Shown one piece after another: positions 1 through 6,131 of a DNA stretch of 18,708 nucleotides. The stretch is taken from the NCBI GenBank assembly GCA_964624625.1, contig CAZUXW010000060.1:1-18708 (forward strand), given 5' to 3'. The stretch's first letter is position 1; every line of letters begins with the position of its first letter. The notes beneath the pieces were generated by a model, which was given only the letters and a program-made list of their open reading frames with translations, had not been told where the DNA came from and made no database searches. Made by a program: the position numbers and the translations under genes. This DNA is from PALSA-1180 sp964624625 (GTDB lineage Bacteria; Oederibacteriota; Muellerivitia; Muellerivitales; Muellerivitaceae).

Positions 1-711
1 ATGGCCTACAACCGGCTGATTGACGCCGACCTGGACGCCAAGAACCCCCGCACCCAAAACCGGGAAATCCCAGCGGGAAAGATCAAGCCTTGGCAGGTCC
101 GCTTGCTCGCCATCGTTTGCGGCATCGGTTTCGTCCTGGCGACTTCCCAGATCAATCTGCTGGCCTTCCGCCTCTCTCCCATCGCCCTGGCCATCACCCT
201 TTTTTATTCCTACACCAAACGCTTTACCTGGTTGTCCCATTTCTTTTTAGGGTTAGCCTTAGGGATCGCCCCCGTCGGGGCTTGGATCGCCGGAACCGGA
301 ACTTTCAGCCCGGCGCCTTTTTGGCTGATGGGCGCTGTCATTTGTTTCGTGGCGGGGTTCGACATCCTTTACGCCACCCAAGATGAAGCTTTTGACAAAG
401 AGGCGGGGTTAAAGTCCTGGGTCGTGAAATGGGGCTTGTCCAACAGCCTCCTTGCCTCTCGATTCCTGCATATAGGTATGTTAGGATTTCTCGCTGGATT
501 CGGCGTCCTGGCGGGTTTTTCGCGGCTTTATGTCATGGGCGTGGCGGTTCTCGGCGTCATGCTGATCTATCAGCACCAGCAGGTTTCTTTGGCCAGGCAA
601 AAACCCGGTCCTTTCAAGATTCCACCGGAAATCATGGCCTTCAACGGCTGGATAGCGGTTCTTTATCTCGCAATCGTGGGGGTTTCGATTTGGTTTTCAA
701 ACGGCTTTTAG
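1..711 (+). CDS. mqnP: UbiA-family prenyltransferase, probable MqnP of the futalosine menaquinone pathway (5'-truncated)
   Basis: Membrane prenyltransferase that joins a polyprenyl diphosphate to the naphthoate product of the futalosine pathway. The frame opens at base 1 and its first visible residues are already the first aspartate-rich motif (N4, D8, D12, followed by KNPRT). UbiA proteins usually carry about 50 residues, including one membrane helix, before this motif. The ATG at base 1 is therefore an internal Met and the true start lies upstream of the window. The second aspartate motif is at residues 121-132 (D121, D128, D132, with Tyr124). Several hydrophobic helices follow, the last ending at the C-terminus. 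The KNPRT and YATQD signatures match the menaquinone subgroup better than UbiA of ubiquinone synthesis (family knowledge). The downstream neighbours mqnE, mqnA and mqnC support the call. The mqnE start overlaps the last codons, suggesting translational coupling. Confidence 0.88.
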   Translation: MAYNRLIDADLDAKNPRTQNREIPAGKIKPWQVRLLAIVCGIGFVLATSQINLLAFRLSPIALAITLFYSYTKRFTWLSHFFLGLALGIAPVGAWIAGTGTFSPAPFWLMGAVICFVAGFDILYATQDEAFDKEAGLKSWVVKWGLSNSLLASRFLHIGMLGFLAGFGVLAGFSRLYVMGVAVLGVMLIYQHQQVSLARQKPGPFKIPPEIMAFNGWIAVLYLAIVGVSIWFSNGF

Positions 712-1811
712 ACCAGTCGCCCGTTAAGGATATTTACGAGAAGGTCCAGCAGGGCGTTCGGATCACCGAAGAGGACGCCTTGCGCCTCTACAACACCAAC
801 GACCTCTACACCCTCGGGGCGATGGCCAACCTGGTCCGCGAGAAGAAAAACGGAAACAGCACCTTCTACAACATCAACCGCCACATTGATTACACCAACG
901 TCTGCGCCACCACCTGCAAGTTCTGCGCTTTTTCCCGTTTTGAAGGGGAAGAAGGCGCCTATGAGTTTACCCACCAGCAAATCGCCCAAAAGGCCAAGGA
1001 GGCCCAGGAGCGGGAGGGGATCACCGAGATCCACATCGTCGGGGGCCTGCACCCTTCCTATGATTTTGAGTGGTACGAGGACATGCTCCGTCTCCTGAAA
1101 AAAACTGTTCCCTCGGTCCACCTGAAATGCTTCACCGGCGTCGAGATCAATTTTTTCGCCGATAAATACGCCATGACCTACGAACAGGTTTTGACCCGCT
1201 TGAAGGCCGCGGGACTGGATTCCATGCCGGGCGGGGGGGCCGAGATTTTCCACCCCGAGGTCCGCGAGCAAATCTGCCCCGGCAAGGCGACCGCCGAACA
1301 ATGGCTTCAGGTGCACCGGACCGCCCATCGGCTGGGCTTAAAAACCAACGCCACCATGCTTTACGGCCATATCGAGAAGTACGAGCACCGGGTCGACCAC
1401 ATGAAGCGCCTGAGGGAGTTACAGGACGAGACGGGCGGGTTCCAAACCTTCATTCCCTTGGCCTTCCACCCGGACCATACCCAGATGGACCACTTCGCCA
1501 GGCCCAGCGGAATGGAAGACTTGAAAACCTTGGCCATTGGGCGTGTTTATCTGGATAATTTCCCCCATATCAAGGCCTATTGGATCATGCTGGGGGTCCG
1601 GCTGGCCCAGCTTTCCCTTTCCTACGGCGTGGATGACATTGACGGTACGGTCATCGAGGAAAAGATTTATCATATGGCGGGAGCCGATACACCCGAGATC
1701 ATGACGGTGGAACAACTGCGAAAACTTATCCGGGACGCGGGTAGGGACCCCGTGGAACGGGATACGCTGTATAAGGAATTGAAGTCCTTCAAGGAAAAGG
1801 CGGCGGTTTAG
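690..1811 (+). CDS. mqnE: Aminofutalosine synthase, radical SAM enzyme MqnE
   Basis: Radical SAM enzyme that joins 3-enolpyruvylbenzoate and S-adenosylmethionine to make aminofutalosine. The [4Fe-4S] cluster motif CxxxCxxC is at residues 72, 76 and 79, within NRHIDYTNVC..., typical of the MqnE/MqnC/CofH group. The GGLHPSYDFEWY segment and the SMPGGGAEIF motif are also family hallmarks. I chose TTG at 690 as the start: it gives 373 residues, the usual family length, the N-terminus (VFKRLL..SPVKDIYEKV) resembles other MqnE proteins, and a GGGGG run lies a few bases upstream. No ATG is available in this frame between the upstream gene and the conserved region. The start lies 22 bases inside mqnP, so the two are probably translationally coupled. 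MqnE is distinguished from MqnC by CATTCKFCAFSR and by lying directly behind mqnP. Confidence 0.92.
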   Translation: MVFKRLLDQSPVKDIYEKVQQGVRITEEDALRLYNTNDLYTLGAMANLVREKKNGNSTFYNINRHIDYTNVCATTCKFCAFSRFEGEEGAYEFTHQQIAQKAKEAQEREGITEIHIVGGLHPSYDFEWYEDMLRLLKKTVPSVHLKCFTGVEINFFADKYAMTYEQVLTRLKAAGLDSMPGGGAEIFHPEVREQICPGKATAEQWLQVHRTAHRLGLKTNATMLYGHIEKYEHRVDHMKRLRELQDETGGFQTFIPLAFHPDHTQMDHFARPSGMEDLKTLAIGRVYLDNFPHIKAYWIMLGVRLAQLSLSYGVDDIDGTVIEEKIYHMAGADTPEIMTVEQLRKLIRDAGRDPVERDTLYKELKSFKEKAAV

Positions 1812-1820
1812 TTTCTGGTA

Positions 1821-1875
1821 TGTAGGGGCGTGATTCATCACGCCCAAAAAGGGCGCCATCATTGTCGCCCCTACA
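1821..1875. repeat. 55-bp compound palindromic repeat between mqnE and mqnA
   Basis: The outer arms are a perfect 10-bp inverted repeat, TGTAGGGGCG (1821-1830) and CGCCCCTACA (1866-1875). Inside it, GGGCGTGA/TCACGCCC (1826-1833 with 1838-1845, 4-base loop) forms a second perfect hairpin. CGCCC/GGGCG around AAAAA (1841-1855) and GGGCG/CGCCC (1851-1855 with 1866-1870) can form further competing stems. It resembles the short GTAGGGGCG-type dispersed palindromes seen in many unrelated bacterial genomes, which are non-coding. It ends 18 bases before the mqnA start codon, so it would lie in the mqnE-mqnA mRNA. Confidence 0.75.
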
Positions 1876-1893
1876 AAAATCGAAGAGGAAAAA

Positions 1894-2802
1894 ATGACAG
1901 ACACTCCAGCGGCAACTCCAGCATCCCCAACTCCGGCTCCAGTGCCACCAGCAGCGGCTGCGGCCCCTGCGGCGGCGCCGGCTTCCCCCGCGGCGGCCGT
2001 TGCCACGCCCCCGGCGCCGGCACTGCCCGTTAAATTCACCGCCAAGCCCATGAAGATCGGCGTGGTTCCATTCTTGAACGCCCAGCCCTTGGTTTGGGAC
2101 ATGAAAAACCACCACCAATTGTTCCAGGTCCCGCCCAGCGAAATGGGAAAGCTCCTGAAAGAGGGCCGCTTGGACGTGGCCTTGGCGCCGATCGCCGCTT
2201 ACTTTTACAATCCCGAGCTTAAAATCATCCCCATCGCCGCCATCGGCAGCAAGGGGCCTGTGAAAAGCGTCCGGATCTTGTCCCACCGATCCCTGGAAGA
2301 CGTGGACACCCTCTTTACGGACTCCAAGTCGCAAACTTCGGCGCTTCTCGCCCAGTTGATCCTGCGCAAATGGTTTGGGGTCAAGGGCCTGCAAGTGAAG
2401 TCCGTGGACATGGATAGCTTCCATTCCAACCAAATCAAACCCTGGGAAGCCGCGCTCCAAATCGGGGACGCCGCCTTGATCGCCGCTCCCACCGGGATGA
2501 CGGTGACCGACCTGGGCGAGGAGTGGTTCCGCTACACCCAAAAGCCTTTCGTCTTCGCCACCTGGATGGCCGCCAGCATCCCGATCGCCCGCGAGATTGA
2601 GATGGATCTTTTGGCTTCGAAGACCGAGGGATTGAAGCACTTTGACGAAATCGTGAAGGGCTATAAGGGCATTTGCGCCTTTGACCAGCCCAAATCGCGG
2701 GAATATCTGGAAAAGAATATCAGCTATGCCTACGGTCCTGAGGAAGTGAAGGGCCAGTTGGAATTCCAAAAGCTCCTCAAGGAAGCTGGATTGATTCTGT
2801 AG
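1894..2802 (+). CDS. mqnA: Chorismate dehydratase MqnA with Ala/Pro-rich N-terminal extension
   Basis: Catalyses the first committed step of the futalosine pathway, dehydrating chorismate to 3-enolpyruvylbenzoate in the cytoplasm. The family domain starts at about residue 53 with MKIGVVPFLNAQPL, the conserved Asn-containing N-terminal motif. It continues with EGRLDVALAPIAAYF and SKGPVKSVRILSHR, typical of MqnA rather than MqnD. It has a periplasmic-binding-protein-like fold, about 250 residues after the extension, which is normal. Unusual are residues 1-52, almost entirely Ala, Pro, Thr and Ser. The start at 1894 is chosen because AGAGGA lies about 5 bases upstream. An internal ATG at 2050 would give a standard-length protein but has no clear ribosome binding site. 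The extension has no hydrophobic core and is not a signal peptide. The gene lies between mqnE and mqnC, separated from both by palindromic repeats. Confidence 0.9.
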   Translation: MTDTPAATPASPTPAPVPPAAAAAPAAAPASPAAAVATPPAPALPVKFTAKPMKIGVVPFLNAQPLVWDMKNHHQLFQVPPSEMGKLLKEGRLDVALAPIAAYFYNPELKIIPIAAIGSKGPVKSVRILSHRSLEDVDTLFTDSKSQTSALLAQLILRKWFGVKGLQVKSVDMDSFHSNQIKPWEAALQIGDAALIAAPTGMTVTDLGEEWFRYTQKPFVFATWMAASIPIAREIEMDLLASKTEGLKHFDEIVKGYKGICAFDQPKSREYLEKNISYAYGPEEVKGQLEFQKLLKEAGLIL

Positions 2803-2803
2803 A

Positions 2804-2886
2804 AGTTCGAAGTCCGCGGTTTTAAGTCCGAGGTTATTGTATGTTTTTCAAATCACGGATTTGAAAAACGTCTTAAACTTCGAACT
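2804..2886. repeat. 83-bp nested inverted repeat between mqnA and mqnC
   Basis: The outer arms AGTTCGAAGT (2804-2813) and ACTTCGAACT (2877-2886) are perfectly complementary. The core is a perfect 12-bp stem, GTTTTTCAAATC (2843-2854) and GATTTGAAAAAC (2858-2869), with loop ACG. TTTAAGTC-like and CTTAAAC-like segments between the stems can also partly pair. It begins one base after the mqnA stop codon and ends 30 bases before mqnC. No T-run follows the core stem, so it is not a simple intrinsic terminator. It may be a dispersed palindrome or an mRNA-stabilising hairpin. Confidence 0.75.
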
Positions 2887-2916
2887 GCGCACCTAAAACA
2901 AAAAGGATTTTAAAAG

Positions 2917-3993
2917 ATGCCAGTGGTAACCGTTGAATCCCTTCAAGAAAAAATCCTCGACGGCCATATCGTCAACCGCCAGGAAGCCTTGGAACTTTTC
3001 CAAGGCTCCACCTTGAACGAACTGGGCGCCATCGCCGACGCCTTGAAGACCAGGTCCAAGGGCGACAAGACCGCCACCTACCTCATCGACCGCAACATCA
3101 ATTACACCAATGTCTGCGTGACCTATTGCAAGTTTTGCGCTTTTTACCGCGAGCCGGGCGACACGAAGGAAGGCTACGTCAACGAGGCGGAAAAGATCAT
3201 CCATAAGGTGGCTGAGGCGAAAGCCCTCGGCGCCACCCAGATACTCCTGCAGGGAGGCCATCACCCGGACCTGACGCTGGACTGGTACCTGACCATGTTG
3301 TCCAAGGTCAAAAACGCCCATCCGGACATCACGCTTCACAGTTTCTCGCCCCCCGAGCTCATCCATTTTTCCGGCCTGTTCGGGATGCCGGTCATCGAGA
3401 TTTTGAAAAAATTCCGGGAAGCGGGAATGGATTCCATGCCCGGCGGCGGCGCCGAGATCCTGGTGGACCGCGTCCGCAAGGAAATAGCCCCCTTGAAGGC
3501 TTCGACCGAGGAATGGCTGGGAGTGATGAGGGACCTTCATTCCCTGGGAATGAAATCGACCGCGACCATGATGTTCGGCCATGTGGAAACGGTGGAAGAG
3601 CGCATCGAGCACGTCTTCCGCGTCCGCGAGCTCCAGGAAGAAACCGGCGGGTTTTTGGGATTCATCCCCTGGCTTTACCAGCCCGGCAACGAGAGCTTGG
3701 GCCTCAGGAGCGCCAGCGGCCAGGACTATTTGAAAACCTTGGCCCTGTCCCGGGTGATCTTGAACCATACCTTGCCGAACCTGCAAGCCTCCTGGGTCAC
3801 GCCCGGCAAGAAGATCGGTCAATTGGGCCTGAAGTACGGCGCCAATGATTTGGGGAGCATCATGCTGGAGGAAAACGTCGTGACCGCCACCGGCACCCAC
3901 TACACCATGGCCCTGGAAGAAATGAAGCGCCTCATCCGCGAGATGGGTTTTGAGCCCCACCAGCGCGACACTTTTCACAATTTAGTTAACTAA
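2917..3993 (+). CDS. mqnC: Cyclic dehypoxanthinyl futalosine synthase, radical SAM enzyme MqnC
   Basis: Radical SAM enzyme that cyclises dehypoxanthinyl futalosine to the spiro intermediate of menaquinone synthesis. The CxxxCxxC cluster ligands are C67, C71 and C74 in NYTNVCVTYCKFCAFYR. The ILLQGGHHPDLTLDWY, HSFSPPEL and SMPGGGAEILVDRVR motifs are characteristic of MqnC and separate it from the paralogous MqnE upstream. The length of 358 residues is normal. The ATG at 2917 has an AAGGA about 9 bases upstream. Substrate for this enzyme comes from MqnB, which is not in the window. MqnD, which would use its product, is also absent. Confidence 0.93.
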   Translation: MPVVTVESLQEKILDGHIVNRQEALELFQGSTLNELGAIADALKTRSKGDKTATYLIDRNINYTNVCVTYCKFCAFYREPGDTKEGYVNEAEKIIHKVAEAKALGATQILLQGGHHPDLTLDWYLTMLSKVKNAHPDITLHSFSPPELIHFSGLFGMPVIEILKKFREAGMDSMPGGGAEILVDRVRKEIAPLKASTEEWLGVMRDLHSLGMKSTATMMFGHVETVEERIEHVFRVRELQEETGGFLGFIPWLYQPGNESLGLRSASGQDYLKTLALSRVILNHTLPNLQASWVTPGKKIGQLGLKYGANDLGSIMLEENVVTATGTHYTMALEEMKRLIREMGFEPHQRDTFHNLVN

Positions 3994-4000
3994 AAAAATT

Positions 4001-4084
4001 ACCACGAAGGCACGAAGATCACGAAGTTACACATAAGACTTTTTAGGAATTTTACTTACTTCGTGACTTTGTGAACTTCCTGGT
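4001..4084. repeat. 84-bp palindromic element with ACCAC...GGT ends, upstream of queF
   Basis: The left arm (4001-4027) and right arm (4058-4084) are imperfect inverted repeats, matching at about 19 of 27 positions and strongest at both ends. The left arm is itself built from three copies of CACGAAG (4003-4009, 4011-4017, 4020-4026). The central 30 bases are AT-rich. The element ends 15 bases before the queF ATG, and GAGAGG just downstream serves as the ribosome binding site. The ends resemble those of the elements at 7488-7577 and 9941-10034. Confidence 0.7.
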
Positions 4085-4099
4085 CGAGAGGTTTTTTGA

Positions 4100-4489
4100 A
4101 TGAAAGAATATAACGAGTCCCACGCTAAGTCGGGTCTGGCCATCAAGCTTCCCGCCATCGAGGTTTTTCCCAACCAATATCCCGGCTACACCATCCGCAT
4201 TGAGATTCCTGAGTACACCGCGGTCTGCCCCAAGACGGGCCTTCCGGATTTCGGCACGATCATCCTGGAATACCAGCCCCTCAAGCATGTGCTGGAGTTA
4301 AAGTCCCTCAAGAGCTACATCCTCGCTTACCGCAACGTCGGCATCTTTTACGAGAACGCCGTTAACCGCATGCTCCGGGATTTCACCGCCGCGGCCAAGC
4401 CCCAATGGTGCCGGGTCACGGGCCAATTCGCCACCCGGGGAGGGATGCATTCCACGATCATCGCCGAGAAGGGAAAAAGGCCCAAATAA
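4100..4489 (+). CDS. queF: NADPH-dependent 7-cyano-7-deazaguanine reductase QueF (short type)
   Basis: Reduces the nitrile of preQ0 to the amine of preQ1 in queuosine tRNA modification. The catalytic Cys is C43 in EYTAVCPKTGLPDFGTI, with the conserved Asp D50 seven residues on. The QueF motif ELKSLKSY is at residues 66-73, followed by YRNVGIFYENAVN with E85. The commoner FHE is FYE here, a substitution I believe occurs in other members. The 129-residue length is that of the unimodular type. The ATG at 4100 is preceded by GAGAGG. No queC, queD or queE is nearby, and the upstream gap holds a palindromic element; I see no preQ1 riboswitch-like sequence there. Confidence 0.93.
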   Translation: MKEYNESHAKSGLAIKLPAIEVFPNQYPGYTIRIEIPEYTAVCPKTGLPDFGTIILEYQPLKHVLELKSLKSYILAYRNVGIFYENAVNRMLRDFTAAAKPQWCRVTGQFATRGGMHSTIIAEKGKRPK

Positions 4490-4602
4490 TCCCCCTTATG
4501 CCAGGTTCTCAAACCAGGCGGTTGGGTGTATTATTTTGGGATTAAATGCCTTGGCCGCCGTCTAAAGGTTGAGCCTTTGAAACAAACCAGAAAGTAGACT
4601 CG

Positions 4603-4986
4603 ATGAAAAAAGCAACCCTTTGGATCCTCCTGGCCTCCCTCCTGTTGACCCTCGCTTCTTTTTCGCCGGCCCAAGCGGGAAACGGGTTGAAGGAATATCG
4701 AAAGGGCCTCTCGTTGTATCACAAGGGCCATTTTGAGGACGCCCTGGAGCTTTTCCAACAGGCCATCGACGAGAATTTGGAATTTTGGCAGGCCTATCAA
4801 ATGGCGGGCTATTGCCATTTTGAGATGAGGCACAAGGACGACGCCATGAAATCCTTCGAGGACAGCCTGGACATCAACCCCCGAAACCTCAAGCTCGCGA
4901 AAATTTACGAGGATTTAAAGTCCGGCAAATTGGATATCCCCCTCCGCCCCGTGGCCAACGCCTCGACCTATTACGTCACCTTTTAA
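4603..4986 (+). CDS. Small exported tetratricopeptide-repeat protein
   Basis: 127 residues. A signal peptide is clear: MKK, then a hydrophobic core (WILLASLLLTLASF), then a probable cleavage after AQA at residue 25. The mature part has two TPR-like helix pairs, about residues 28-60 (YRKGLSLYHKGHFEDALELF..) and 62-94 (WQAYQMAGYCHFEMRHKDDAMKSFEDSLDINP). TPRs bind proteins or peptides, so a periplasmic scaffolding role is likely, but the partner is unknown. The C-terminus PVANASTYYVTF is distinctive and could be an interaction tail. The start is ATG 4603; the upstream ribosome binding site (AGAAAG) is weak and distant. The flanking gaps suggest it may be transcribed alone. No specific function can be assigned. 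Confidence 0.75.
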   Translation: MKKATLWILLASLLLTLASFSPAQAGNGLKEYRKGLSLYHKGHFEDALELFQQAIDENLEFWQAYQMAGYCHFEMRHKDDAMKSFEDSLDINPRNLKLAKIYEDLKSGKLDIPLRPVANASTYYVTF

Positions 4987-5053
4987 CCGTCCCCTCGGCA
5001 AGAAACCGTTTTAATCGGCCTTAATTCGGCCTTGGCCCGTCTAAAATTCATAC

Positions 5054-5080
5054 TTGGGCCAGAATCCGGTTGTGTATAAT
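5054..5080 (+). promoter_or_regulatory. Possible sigma-70-type promoter upstream of the aminopropyltransferase gene
   Basis: A perfect TATAAT lies at 5075-5080. The best -35 match is TTGGGC at 5054-5059 with a short 15-base spacer; a 16- or 17-base spacing gives poorer -35 matches. It lies 64 bases before the ATG at 5145, and an AAGGAG ribosome binding site follows at the usual distance. The -10 box is convincing and the -35 is weak. Confidence 0.45.
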
Positions 5081-5144
5081 CCTCCCCATCTTTCCCGAGC
5101 GCCTGTGGCTGCGCTATTTTGGATACCCCTAAGGAGTCTTTTTC

Positions 5145-6044
5145 ATGCCAGTTAAAACCGAGTGGACCACCAATACCTTCGGCCATGTTTATAAGGGCCG
5201 GTCCCTCTACAAGGGAAGGACCCCCTTCCAGTCGATGGAAATTTTTAAGGACGAAACCTTCGGCACCATGCTGTTCCTGGATGGCAAGATTCAAATCAGC
5301 CACGGCGACGAGAACCGCTACCACCAGTATTTGGTCTCCGCCCCGCTCTTGGCCCACCCCAATCCCAAAAGCGTCTGCATCATCGGCGGGGGGGATTGTT
5401 TCGCGATCGAGGAAGCCATCAAGTTCAAGAGCTTAAAACGGATCCTGATGCTGGAAATCGACAAGGGCGTGGTGGATTTCTGCCGGAAAAATTACCCCGT
5501 CATCGAGAAATGCCTGAAGGACAAGAGGGTGGAGATCATCTACAAGGACGCCCGCCAATGGCTGGAGGACAACCGGGAATCCTTCGATACCCTGATCATC
5601 GACCTGACCGAGCCCCACGGGCCCTCGAAGATGCTCTACACCCAGGAATTTTACCGCCTTTGCAAAAAAAGGCTGAACCCCAAGGGGATGATCGCCATTC
5701 ACACGGACAACTACTATCTTTTCCCCGAGTCCTTCGCCACCATCTACAAGACCTTCCGCTCGGTTTTCGCGAACATCCTCACGGCCCGGGTGGACATGCC
5801 CTGCTTCGGGATGGGATGGACCTACCGCTTCGCCTCGACCTCGCCCATTTCGTTAAGGGTGATGGAAGCCAATATTAAGAAGCTGGGGAAACAAGGGATC
5901 CGTTTTGATTATTTCACGCCCTCGACCTACCTGGTCCAGCCCACCAATGAGGAGCTGGGCGTCCTTAAAAAGCGGGGCCGCCTTTCGACCGACAAAAGAC
6001 CCTATGACAAGTTTGAGAAGATGGAGAAGTACGTCACCAGGTAA
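5145..6044 (+). CDS. Spermidine-synthase-like aminopropyltransferase with altered substrate-site residues
   Basis: 299 residues in the fold and order of SpeE: an N-terminal beta domain (1-55), then the Rossmann methyltransferase-like domain. Conserved elements are GGGD at 81-84, the acidic E104 in LEID that holds the nucleoside ribose, D135 near the adenine, and the D153-x-T-x-P-x-GP motif. SpeE enzymes move an aminopropyl group from decarboxylated SAM to putrescine. Several normally conserved positions differ: GGGDGG is GGGDCF, the Y(H/Q)E motif is Y59-H60-Q61, and the second Asp of DS(S/T)DP is E156. The family is clear, but the acceptor diamine or triamine is uncertain, so I give no gene symbol. 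The start ATG has AAGGAG 8 bases upstream. No speA, speD or agmatinase is nearby. Confidence 0.78.
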   Translation: MPVKTEWTTNTFGHVYKGRSLYKGRTPFQSMEIFKDETFGTMLFLDGKIQISHGDENRYHQYLVSAPLLAHPNPKSVCIIGGGDCFAIEEAIKFKSLKRILMLEIDKGVVDFCRKNYPVIEKCLKDKRVEIIYKDARQWLEDNRESFDTLIIDLTEPHGPSKMLYTQEFYRLCKKRLNPKGMIAIHTDNYYLFPESFATIYKTFRSVFANILTARVDMPCFGMGWTYRFASTSPISLRVMEANIKKLGKQGIRFDYFTPSTYLVQPTNEELGVLKKRGRLSTDKRPYDKFEKMEKYVTR

Positions 6045-6065
6045 AATGTTATCGCCTGTTTTAAA

Positions 6066-6112
6066 ACCAAGACAACAAGACAATTTTCACCACAAAGTCT
6101 TGGTGGTGAAAA
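6066..6112. repeat. Overlapping inverted repeats between convergent genes
   Basis: Two mutually exclusive stems share this stretch: ACCAAGAC (6066-6073) with GTCTTGGT (6097-6104), and TTTTCACCAC (6084-6093) with GTGGTGAAAA (6103-6112). Both are perfect. The second would be a 10-bp hairpin with a 9-base loop. No T-run follows the stem on either strand, so it is not a canonical terminator, although it sits between the 3' ends of two converging genes. The CACCACAAAG/GGTGGTG composition is reminiscent of the ACCAC-ended elements elsewhere in the window. Confidence 0.55.
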
Positions 6113-6131
6113 AAGTTTTGAAGCGACTTAT

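Noticed and set aside
1789..2769. Long open frame on the - strand opposite mqnA (326 codons), and a similar one at 2893-3978 opposite mqnC (361 codons).
   Set aside because: Their proteins are low-complexity (Gly, Arg, His, Leu-rich) with no recognisable domain. They mirror well-conserved + strand genes and are a by-product of high-GC codon usage.
3994..4099. Possible preQ1 riboswitch upstream of queF.
   Set aside because: The gap is filled by the palindromic CACGAAG element; I could not identify the pseudoknot pattern of a preQ1 aptamer.
4490..4602. TATTAT and TTGGGT-like hexamers in the gap before the TPR gene.
   Set aside because: No pair of hexamers has acceptable spacing, so no promoter is called.
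4996..5035. Short direct repeat TCGGCCTT (two copies) after the TPR gene.
   Set aside because: Two 8-9-base copies close together are easily explained by chance and have no clear context.
6084..6112. Hairpin considered as a bidirectional terminator between convergent genes.
   Set aside because: The stem is flanked by T on its 5' side and A on its 3' side, so neither strand has a U-tract after the stem.
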